In this document: piece by piece, positions 10,001 through 16,300 of the stretch
How positions within the stretch are numbered: position 1 is the first letter of the stretch
How the letters are laid out: each line of letters begins with the position of its first letter
Assembly: GCA_027008645.1 (NCBI GenBank)
Contig: JALVEE010000109.1
Location: 1 to 35,232 of the forward strand
Direction of reading: 5' to 3'
DNA from: Saprospiraceae bacterium
GTDB lineage: Bacteria; Bacteroidota; Bacteroidia; Chitinophagales; Saprospiraceae
DNA: 35,232 nucleotides
The notes under the pieces: generated by a model
What the model was told of the DNA's origin: nothing
The model's input: only the letters and a program-made list of their open reading frames with translations
Database searches by the model: none
Program-made: the position numbers and the translations under genes

Positions 10001-10406
10001 GAAAAAAGCAAATTCTTATCATTTATTTGATACCGGAGAATTCAAAGAGGGAGTTTACTACTATAGAATTATTGAAGTGGACAATGACGGAAACTCACAA
10101 ATAAGCAAAGCAGTAGCGGTATTTGTCGGAGGTAAAACGGAAAAAGACTTGTTTAATATCTATCCAAATCCGGCAACAACCCAAACATCCGTTCATCTGA
10201 ATCTGGTCAATGATTCCGAAATAGAAATTGACCTCTTTGATATAGATGGAAAGATTATTAGAAAAGATATTGTCAATGACAAAATGACTAAGGGAGTTTA
10301 TAATATTGATGTAAATACAAGCGATCTAAAACCGGCAACATATTTCTTTAGAATAAAATCGAACAACAAGACCATATTTGAAAAATTAATATTGCTCGGT
10401 AGATAA
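4071..10406 (+). CDS. Giant modular secreted protein with T9SS type A sorting domain
   Basis: This 2111-residue cell-surface or secreted protein has modules in this order. A hydrophobic export region lies at 5-42, with two hydrophobic stretches, the second the more signal-like. A cadherin-like domain spans about 55-160 (DTDPGDTLTFSL, DFETKNSYSIRLRVDDGNGG). Seven 66-residue EFQVND repeats cover 203-664. An SdrD B-like domain is at about 780-897 (DENGDGTMDVAE), Calx-beta at 898-1015, and a DUF11-like domain at 1017-1155 (GDMITYTITVENTGN). A Cys-containing linker spans 1156-1263. Three tandem-95 type cadherin-like domains lie at 1264-1557 (GNVLSNDTDPEGD). Three more SdrD B-like domains begin at 1558, 1676 and 1803. 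An FN3-like domain is at about 1925-2025, and a T9SS sorting domain at 2027-2111 (NIYPNPATT). Many Asp-rich loops suggest calcium binding. An adhesin or matrix role is likely, and no catalytic domain was recognised. It is monocistronic, with a promoter before it and a terminator after it. Confidence 0.9.
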   Translation: MKTLTISVLQFAFVNLLLFAKNIKKEYVFLIVFLSYISVLFGNTSINNTMDFFPPNNVPTDIKLDGGDTDFINENRPVGSLVSILSSNDTDPGDTLTFSLVSGIGDTDNSSFYIERHNKLMLNTVPDFETKNSYSIRLRVDDGNGGVYEEAFTISVVDIITETTDASQGIKVWDFNNQNDYNVPDMDKLKVDQGVAQLISVSEFQVNDAVNNWQAHSASALMNNGNIIIVWQSNDDNHTTNAAGQTNDNDHSHIAAKIIDQRGNVVIPEFQVNDEIESWQDYPDVTILQNGKIFISWYTKDLNHSTNAAGQTNDDDEEHVAAKIYNPDGTVAVSEFQVNDEIELREYFPNASVLNNGQIFITWASSDTLHTTNAVGQDNDGSIRHIAAKILNSDGTTAVSEFQINDEVEDLQTHPKAVILNDGRIFIVWASKDHNHTTNAVGQANDDDHYHIAAKIYNPDGTTNVPEFQVNDEIDDIQDLPVPAVLKNGKIIITWETKDYNHSTNSTGQDNDDSGFHIAAKIYNPDATVAKAEFQVNDQIYSDEKEPGLVVLENGKVFITWQSKDHIHGTNPALFPKDGDNYHIAAKILNADGTTSLEEFQVNYEIELWQINPDILLLANGNVLITWYSKDNYHSTSVAGQTYDNDVNHIAGIILSKDGVAEEFPASYATTKPYVSFNSPLTFKTTVNSFEAILSNNNDGSIKYQVSDDGGATWKYFDGSSWQMTSSNDGSMTNTEAVINNNIVSLADDGGSFNCRAYLISDGSQKVELDQINITYTLSYDVSGTAWYDENGDGTMDVAEVIGLQDITVKLINDTNHNGVYDLGETVFKQTTTSANGTYKFEKVFDGDYIIVIDYFDSALNNDPVNNSLTYGLTTPEEIAVTVNGFDISDMNFGFDDAKVSLSIDQESIPENGGIAVVEVSINPTTGFNTTVTLSTSGVAIDGSDYVDQADNGLLNNKSIIIPFGNDRETLNILAVDDAIVENDESVIVDINTVTNATEDGIQRDSTKILDDDANPAIEVTKTSVITDNNPAGIGVGDMITYTITVENTGNVELFDIALTDYFRDYNNIAIALDSGPTFVSSDGGSPEGQLEIGEIATYTATHIITQSDVDANGVRNNATAIGHDSNGTQVSDISDDGDDLDGNTTDDPTENPILDIEIVDICNCDDQLNYRAANTYFFHEHVIVKGKDGLTVTIDFNTSNNIYDNNGNLLNGNIALNESSPGKYEYDFWSKYSEPYTFGAKANNDATTQISAECNEICNKTFAKNDVNITQKDMPVSGNVLSNDTDPEGDNQIVSTNPVISPLNGTLVLNQDGSYTYSPNPGFVGTDIFRYSVCDDAPISVCDMADVYIEVFEKDNSGNNPPVGVPDFNQTTKNTTTFGNVLVNDSDPDFDNIFATETPVINTNNGSLIFQSNGNYQYSPNNNFTGRDTFYYRLCDDGNPSLCDVTIAVIEVIDRSISNTTFANDDAYIMMQNESMTGNVSDNDFDPEGDNTVVNTIPVTVPAHGTLTLQQDGSFIYTPVQDFFGNDQFVYEVCDDGNPTACNRATVYISVLEEPFAVIGDYVWHDLDGDGIQDANEPGISGAKVLLYSVNRTLVKTVTTDNQGKYLFDEIEPGEYYLKFSLPDGYTDATDDNIGSDDSIDSDVDDTNGYLTTDYFIVNKRDTLNTLDAGFYKCAIIGDLVWLDYHENNVYDSDENGINGLQVNLYRLFKGKWVLWDFKYTGINSNSICGDGYFSFCTNPGTYYLKFVTPPNGLVPAQAFYGNDRTKDSDITNGNGKGTTYSFKIYSGESKNTIDAGYYGMSTIKNSLVWLDDNFDGIREPEESGIPNTQVEIYNAYGDLYSTTYTDENGEYNLDYLQAEDYYLKFNISNQYSSYTFTLNNQGDEDHDSDVTGDFGYGTTELFGLAPKENKEHQDAGLALGTLPLNYLSLGAKWINDEVKVYWTTANEVNVDKFIVQRAFDNNQIFEKVGEVKAKGKKANSYHLFDTGEFKEGVYYYRIIEVDNDGNSQISKAVAVFVGGKTEKDLFNIYPNPATTQTSVHLNLVNDSEIEIDLFDIDGKIIRKDIVNDKMTKGVYNIDVNTSDLKPATYFFRIKSNNKTIFEKLILLGR
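4677..6061 (+). repeat. Seven in-frame 198-bp (66-residue) repeats
   Basis: Units begin at 4677, 4875, 5073, 5271, 5469, 5667 and 5865, exactly 198 bp apart without a single indel. Each encodes EFQVND-like start, a hydrophobic strand with NG(K/R/N), an I.(W)-type strand, then H..T/S, a D-rich loop, H.AAKI and a DGT turn. The units have clearly diverged at DNA level, so this is old duplication under tight length constraint. Related repeats occur in other bacterial surface giants. Seven units fit a seven-bladed beta-propeller. Confidence 0.9.
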
Positions 10407-10422
10407 GTTTTATAATAAATAA

Positions 10423-10468
10423 GGACTACTCACTTCCGCGGGTCTTTTCATGACCCGCGAGGTAGTCC
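10423..10468 (+). terminator. Hairpin terminator after the giant T9SS gene
   Basis: The outer stem GGACTAC/GTAGTCC and inner stem CGCGGGTC/GACCCGCG enclose a TTTTCAT loop, starting 17 nt after the stop codon. A short asymmetric internal loop separates the two stems. There is no strong T-tract after it, so it may act mainly as an mRNA 3' end structure. Confidence 0.6.
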
Positions 10469-10474
10469 CTAGCA

Positions 10475-10624
10475 TACTCTTTCACGCCAAGTATTCGTTC
10501 TTTTTGCCGATAACTGCATTAATAATTTTCACCATGGCTACAGCTATGTGCCATTAGGCACAAAACATGGGTAAAAAAATCTATACTAACTAAAATGCGT
10601 GCTTCAAGTACGCTATAATAATTC
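10475..10624. other. Noncoding stretch with short dyads
   Basis: No convincing gene is present. It contains a near-palindrome CATGGCTACAGCTATG at about 10532 and a perfect hairpin GTGCC-ATTA-GGCAC just after it. The core resembles the 'GCTAC.GCTATG' centre of the palindromic element that follows, so it may be a relic of a related dispersed repeat. Confidence 0.35.
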
Positions 10625-10786
10625 ATACCAATTTAACTCTCAAATGACGCATATATTCCATTTTAATTTTCCAATATTTTCGTTAAAAATACTCGACGTA
10701 GCTACGGCTATGCCTGCGTTTTTTAACTCAATCTTGAAAAATTAATTCTATAATATTTATACGACATATGAAAGTTAATTTGGTAT
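10625..10786. repeat. 162-bp palindromic (MITE-like) element
   Basis: The ends are imperfect inverted repeats. The left end reads ATACCAATTTAACTCTCA and the reverse complement of the right end reads ATACCAAATTAACTTTCA. The similarity continues inward for about 60 bp to a GC-richer centre that holds the palindrome CGTAGCTACG. It has no coding capacity. The shape suggests a non-autonomous mobile repeat or REP-like element, but no target duplication was identified. Confidence 0.6.
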
Positions 10787-10808
10787 CAGTTCGCTATTTT
10801 CGAAGATG

Positions 10809-10838
10809 ACAAAAGGCTTTCCGAAGAAAACCTTTTGT
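10809..10838. other. Stem-loop upstream of the array
   Basis: ACAAAAGG at 10809-10816 pairs with CCTTTTGT at 10831-10838, with a 14-nt loop. A second small bulged stem (GGTGCGAG with CTCACC) follows at about 10842-10863. Their role is unknown. They could be a leader structure, or the end of whatever transcript enters from the left. Confidence 0.35.
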
Positions 10839-10861
10839 GGCGGTGCGAGTGTTTGCCCTCA

Positions 10862-10896
10862 CCTGAACCACAAAGATATACATTTTTATAACTAAA
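10862..10896 (-). repeat. Degenerate inverted copy of the CRISPR repeat (5' flank)
   Basis: Read on the + strand, this segment opens CCTG, AACCAC, AAAGAT, ACA, TTT and CTAA in the same order as the reverse complement of the 47-bp repeat, with two internal gaps. It ends 8 nt before repeat 1. It could pair with repeat 1 to form an imperfect long hairpin. Its CAAAGATA at 10871-10878 also reads as a minus-strand -7 box TATCTTTG. Confidence 0.55.
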
Positions 10897-10903
10897 TAAA
10901 ATA

Positions 10904-12024
10904 ATTGTGATTAGCTTTTAAATTGTATCTTTGTTGTGGTTATTCACAGGTTCAAGGGGGATAGTAACAATCGGAGCCCCGTTGTGATTAGCTTTTAAAT
11001 TGTATCTTTGTTGTGGTTATTCACAGGGGTAACTGCAACAGTAAAAAAGGTTGATGTGTTGTGATTAGCTTTTAAATTGTATCTTTGTTGTGGTTATTCA
11101 CAGGATCGCTACTGTCGAAGACGTGGATCACAGGTTGTGATTAGCTTTTAAATTGTATCTTTGTTGTGGTTATTCACAGGTTGAAGATGCCCGGGAGAAT
11201 TGGAGAATGCGTTGTGATTAGCTTTTAAATTGTATCTTTGTTGTGGTTATTCACAGGAAAGTTTGGAAAGAAATGCTAACATTGCATGTTGTGATTAGCT
11301 TTTAAATTGTATCTTTGTTGTGGTTATTCACAGGTTGGTTGTTCGCCAATGTTGGCGAATTGTGGTTGTGATTAGCTTTTAAATTGTATCTTTGTTGTGG
11401 TTATTCACAGGAAACTTCATGAGTACTCAACTTCATCAGAGTTGTGATTAGCTTTTAAATTGTATCTTTGTTGTGGTTATTCACAGGCATTTTGATAACA
11501 CCCACTCCAACCAGGGGTTGTGATTAGCTTTTAAATTGTATCTTTGTTGTGGTTATTCACAGGTTACAACAACCCACTTTACTATTATACTGCGTTGTGA
11601 TTAGCTTTTAAATTGTATCTTTGTTGTGGTTATTCACAGGTTCAATCATTTAGATGATTTTATTGAATACGTTGTGATTAGCTTTTAAATTGTATCTTTG
11701 TTGTGGTTATTCACAGGTTATTAGAGTTTGGTAACTCTTTAGCTAATGTTGTGATTAGCTTTTAAATTGTATCTTTGTTGTGGTTATTCACAGGCTTATG
11801 TACAAAATACAATGTACGTTTCAGTTGTGATTAGCTTTTAAATTGTATCTTTGTTGTGGTTATTCACAGGAGGGTTCAGGTGGAGGTGGTACAGATGACC
11901 GTTGTGATTAGCTTTTAAATTGTATCTTTGTTGTGGTTATTCACAGGATTCCTTATATTCCAACACCACGGGCTACGGTTGTGATTAGCTTTTAAATTGT
12001 ATCTTTGTTGTGGTTATTCACAGG
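10904..12024 (+). CRISPR. Type II-C CRISPR array, 15 repeats of 47 bp and 14 spacers
   Basis: Repeats start at 10904, 10981, 11058, 11134, 11211, 11288, 11365, 11441, 11517, 11594, 11671, 11748, 11824, 11901 and 11978. All are identical, except that repeat 1 has A instead of G at position 1. Repeats open GTTGTGATTAGC and close TTATTCACAGG, with short terminal inverted repeats TGTGA/TCACA. Spacers are 29 or 30 nt and all unique. Orientation is rightward, because repeat positions 2-23 pair with the tracrRNA anti-repeat and the repeat-internal promoter points right. The array is therefore convergent with cas2-cas1-cas9. The 46-47-bp repeat length is usual for Bacteroidota II-C systems. Confidence 0.98.
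10905..10933 (+). promoter_or_regulatory. Promoter inside the CRISPR repeat (shown for repeat 1, present in all 15)
   Basis: TTG at repeat positions 2-4 and TATCTTTG at positions 23-30 are 18 nt apart, matching TTG/TAnnTTTG. Predicted initiation is near repeat position 34, so each transcript would carry about 14 nt of repeat, then the spacer, then the next repeat. Neisseria II-C arrays are known to carry a promoter in each repeat. Here the same logic would use the Bacteroidota sigma consensus. Confidence 0.6.
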
Positions 12025-12054
12025 GTATATCTTACAATATCCTGTGAATCAACC
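12012..12054. other. Hairpin formed by the last repeat and an inverted repeat fragment (3' flank)
   Basis: GGTTATTCACAGG at the end of repeat 15 (12012-12024) pairs with CCTGTGAATCAACC at 12041-12054, with one bulged C. The stem extends through ATAT/ATAT (12027-12030 with 12037-12040) around a 6-nt loop. The 3' arm plus the following ATATAACAA resembles an inverted, degenerate repeat start. It sits 29 nt from the cas2 stop, between convergent transcription units, so a boundary or terminator role is plausible. Confidence 0.7.
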
Positions 12055-12083
12055 ATATAACAAGTGTGTTAGGAATGGTATTT

Positions 12084-12425
12084 TTAGAATAATTCCAATT
12101 GAACTACATTTTGAGGATTCCTTTTTGGTTTCCTGCTATAGAATATATCCATCATACCAAATTGTTTATCTGTAACTGTTAGTATCCCAACTTTACCCAA
12201 TCTTGGTAGATTGGCTTTAACTCTTTTTTCATGTACTTTTGCATTTTCTCTGCTGGAACAATGCCTGAGATATATTGAGAATTGAAACATGGTAAATCCA
12301 TCATTCAGAAGATATTTTCTAAAATCTCCGGCTGCTTTTCTTTCTTGTCTTGTATTGGTAGGTAAATCAAAGAATACGTATAGCCACATAATTTTATATT
12401 TATTGTATCGGTTTCGGGTAATCAT
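12084..12425 (-). CDS. cas2: CRISPR-associated protein Cas2
   Basis: This small ferredoxin-fold subunit of the Cas1-Cas2 spacer integrase is 113 residues as read. The family hallmark strand [16 protein letters not shown] with the conserved Asp is at residues 15-30. [22 protein letters not shown] follows, as is typical for type II Cas2. Cas2 dimers bridge two Cas1 dimers and measure spacer length. Two starts are possible: the ATG at 12425, 6 nt after the cas1 stop, or the internal ATG at 12389, which gives the more usual N-terminus [10 protein letters not shown]. It is last in the leftward operon cas9-cas1-cas2 and is followed by the array in convergent orientation. Confidence 0.97.
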   Translation of the reverse strand: MITRNRYNKYKIMWLYVFFDLPTNTRQERKAAGDFRKYLLNDGFTMFQFSIYLRHCSSRENAKVHEKRVKANLPRLGKVGILTVTDKQFGMMDIFYSRKPKRNPQNVVQLELF

Positions 12426-12431
12426 ATTTAA

Positions 12432-13325
12432 TCATATTAAAAGCGGATAATTTATTTTTCTTTTTTTTCCTCTATAGCAAGCAGCAAGTGATGCTGTCGT
12501 CATTATCATCCCAACCATTAAAGGGCTTTTCCTTTTACCAAACTGTGCATCCATTGTTGAAACAGCAAGCAAGCTACTTTTAGTTTCCTTGTCCAAAAAT
12601 GATGCCAAACCTTGATTTTCAAAGGCATCATAAACAATTAAATCAATAAAAGGTCTATAAGGTTCCATAATATCGTCCGCAAGACAAAATGGATTGTATT
12701 TATTTCGATGATGAATTCCCAATCCCGGCAATAGCCCCGAAGAAACCAATGACCTTGCAATCATAGCCCGGATAACAGCATAACCATAGTTCAAAAGATT
12801 ATTTGGTGGCTCTCCATATCTATCCCTTACAAAATCATCAAAAAGTGTTTTCCAATAGTAGGATGCTGCTTGTCCTTCTATATTGTTTGGATCACCGCTT
12901 TCAACTCGTGAAGACAAATAATCTAATTTTTTATGGGATTTACCAACTTTAATCAACACTCTACTTTGGTTTTTGATTTTTGCAATCACCGTCTGTTGCC
13001 AAAGATTCTTTTTCAAAGGTAAAGAGGCCTCAATTTGATATCGTTGTTTTTCTGTTTGTTCTGAATGACCTACCATTGGCAGCATCAAACTGGTAGGCAT
13101 ATGTCTATCGTCACAGCTGATTAAAGCTACTTTGTTATTTTGTAATGCAATTATAGCTTTATGTGTAATTGTAATCTGACCATGATCAAGAATAACAACT
13201 CCTATATCTTCTATCGGACGTGTAATTAATTTTTCCCCTTCTATTGTATTCTTCCGTATCTGAAGTTGCTTGTGTTTTAAACTTATATATGCCTGACTAC
13301 CAAAATACAAAGTTTGTTTTATCAT
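12432..13325 (-). CDS. cas1: CRISPR-associated endonuclease Cas1
   Basis: This 297-residue integrase inserts new spacers into the array, acting with Cas2. The metal-binding catalytic residues are visible as E150 (NIEGQAA), H205 (LGIHHRNKYNPF) and E221 (ADDIMEPYRP), spaced as in type II Cas1 proteins. The beta-rich N-terminal domain (residues 1-80) and the helical catalytic domain are complete. It lies 24 nt after the cas9 stop and 6 nt before cas2, so all three are one operon. No csn2 or cas4 is present, which places the locus in subtype II-C. In this subtype Cas9 and tracrRNA are expected to help choose PAM-flanked spacers. Confidence 0.97.
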   Translation of the reverse strand: MIKQTLYFGSQAYISLKHKQLQIRKNTIEGEKLITRPIEDIGVVILDHGQITITHKAIIALQNNKVALISCDDRHMPTSLMLPMVGHSEQTEKQRYQIEASLPLKKNLWQQTVIAKIKNQSRVLIKVGKSHKKLDYLSSRVESGDPNNIEGQAASYYWKTLFDDFVRDRYGEPPNNLLNYGYAVIRAMIARSLVSSGLLPGLGIHHRNKYNPFCLADDIMEPYRPFIDLIVYDAFENQGLASFLDKETKSSLLAVSTMDAQFGKRKSPLMVGMIMTTASLAACYRGKKRKINYPLLI

Positions 13326-13349
13326 TAATTATTGATTTATTAACAATTA

Positions 13350-16300
13350 TTAATACTCTCCTACACTTACTATTTTACCCAAATGATTCATTCTCACTTT
13401 AACAACATTTAGTAAACCTGACAACCCTAGTCTTTTCCAAGTTGTTGATTTTAATAAATTTATATTATCGACATTTGTTTCAAAATGATGTCTGAAAAAA
13501 TAATCACGTATTGTGAATTTTTGTACTCTAAATAAATTCGGACTGATTTGGTCATAATTATTTTCGTCCATAAGATCTATTTCCTTAGGGTCAAATCCTG
13601 TTTCTTCATTCGGAAAAACAAACATTTCATTTTGTTTCATTGAAAATAGAAATTCCCATCCTTTTTCATGATTTTTATTTATTATTGGAGTACCGGTTTT
13701 TGCTCTAGCTACAGCTTCGAAAAAAGAAACAACTTCTTCTTGCAAATTGCCATTCTCATCCCTATATATAGCAACATGATGATTATTGCCTAAACTTACA
13801 TAATCAGCAGGAAAAGGTTTACCGTTTTTATCAAGAATCTCTTTGCCTTTATTATTTCGTTTGTGATGTAGTGGTACAGCGTTACTAACACCGGAAATGG
13901 AAACGCTCTTTAGTTTGATTCCCTTTTCTTTACTAAGCCAAATAGGATTTTCTTCAAGATTAGAAAATGCTTTTTTAGAATCATTATTATTCTCTTCAAA
14001 TCTTTCCAACATTTTTTTCCTTGCACCTGTATCAATTACTTTTTCTATGTTTTTCCGTGTTTTAAAATTGTCCGGTGTAATTTCCTTTCTTATTGTAAAT
14101 CTATTTTCCAACCATACCAATTTTACTTTATCAGGAACTTTTTCTGATTGTTCTTCATCTAAAAAGATTGGGTTTTTTGAAATGGAATTCTTTCCACCAA
14201 ATGCTTTTTTAGGATTATTTTCAAACTCACGAAGCCTTTTTAAAAGAGCATTTCGGTATTCTTTTTTTGCAACCATAAATATCTTTTCTTCATCAAATTT
14301 AGTCCCTATTTTCTCATATTTTGTCACATAATATTTGGAAGTACCATATATTGTTTCTTTGTGTAATTGTCCTCTTGGAGTAAGTTCTGTTTTAATATTA
14401 TATCCTCCTTTCTTTTTAGTTTTATTTTTGTTTTTAGTAACAACTTTGTTTTTCGCTTTGAATGAAATAAGTGTTTTATCGAGGTGTTCTTTTACTTCAT
14501 TTCTAAGCTTATTTAGCGGCATAGGTGGTTTTATGACTCTTTTCCCTCTTTCATTTACTTCTGTTTCTTTTTGTTCTATGCCATATACAGAATGGAATTT
14601 CTCATTTTTTTTATCTTTTCTGGCATTTAGATTATTCAGATATTGTATATGACTATGTTTTGTAAATGCAATAGTAATAGCATCCATAGCATGATGCCTG
14701 TGATCATTTCTTTTGGTCCAATCTTTGATTTTAGGTATCTTTTTTCCGCCTTTATCTACTTCATAATAAGTAAGTCCTAATTTATTATATTTATCCCAGT
14801 TAAGTTCTTGCAATACATTTATAAGTTGCCAATCTTCTCTTAATTTACTAGTTACCTTACCGGAAGTTGTTATAACACGTCTTGAAATACTTTCTAACAT
14901 TTCTTTAGCTTTTTTTGCGATGTACTGGCTATTTCTTAAATCCCTTTCTATAAACCCATCAGGTATTTCTGATTGTTTCATTTTTAGTTTCAAATATTTT
15001 GCTCTACTTATTGCTTTATTTTTATATAAATTTTCTATCCCATCAATATAATTTTTATATCCATCTGAATCTTTTCCATACTTCTCTATAATAGCATCTA
15101 TACCCGTCAAACTACTTTTTACCCTATTGAATTCTCTTACAGCCAACGTTTTATTTGAAAACGAATCATCAAATAATAAAGCTTTAGGAATTATATGCTC
15201 GATATCAAATTCTTTGGTATATAGCTTTTCCAATGGTATATAAGTTTTTGTATATATAGTTTTATATCCATTATTTGTCAATTCTTGATACAAACGATAC
15301 TTAATAATATCATTTCGGGTAATTCTAACGCCTGAGTTAAAAGGGGGAATCTCTTTTAAAACATTTCTTATTCTTTCATATTCCTTATTAGCTTTAGATA
15401 TGTTTTCTGTCATTTCTTTTCTTTCCTTTGCAGATTTTTTCAATTCACGTGCAAGTTCTATTCTTATCTCATCCGGTCTTCCGTATTCATCAATTATAGC
15501 GTTAACCAAATTAACCATTTGGTTTAATATTTTTTCTACAACAGGATTTCTTAAGCTATTTTTAGGCAATAGTTCCAGTCTGTCTAACAAAACTTTACTT
15601 TTTATTTCTTCTTTTGTTAGTGATTTTTTAGAATGTCTATATCCGGCTAAACTGGCTGCCTCTGAATATTCATGCCCTTCTTTCATATATGGCAATATCT
15701 TTTTTATTGCTTTCGCCCCTAAATTCCCATAATCATCTTGAAAAACAACACTTACTAGAAACTTAGCATATTCTCTTTTAAAACCAAATTTTTCTTTTAA
15801 TTTTTTATAAAGTCTTTCATTTCCTGTAAGAGAATTATCTCCCTCATAAGAATATAATAAGTGCCAAAGCTGATATGCAGGTTGTTTTATGAATTCTTTT
15901 CCCTTTAAATCAGAATCAAAATTCAAAATGTCGGTATTAATTCCTAATGATTCAAAAACAACTTTAATAGCTTCTTTAATCTTTTTTGTTTTCATTTTAG
16001 AAATATCAATATTATGACCTGATGCTATTAAAATATTTTGATACGCTTTATATAATGTTTGATTTGTTTTATTTCCTTCAATTCCATCTTTATAATTAAG
16101 TTGCCATTCTTTCGGTTTATCAACAATTAAATTCAAAACCTGAGTATCGGTTAATTTTCCTTTTAAATTCAGTTCTTCAAATAGTATTTTCTTGTTTTCA
16201 TCATCCAAATAATATTGTTCATTTGTTTCATAATTCCTGATTATTATGTTGTTCAATATCTGCCAAATTTTGTATTCTTGAAATAGAGGTGATGATTTTG

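Noticed and set aside
11871-11900. Spacer 13 encodes a glycine-rich stretch (GSGGGGTDD) in one frame, suggesting a phage structural gene
   Set aside because: Too generic. Any GGT-rich sequence gives this, and no protospacer can be checked here.
15170-15200. HNH motif reading I-E-H rather than V-D-H as a sign of an altered nuclease
   Set aside because: Glu at this position is common in type II-C Cas9, and the catalytic His and Asn spacing is normal.
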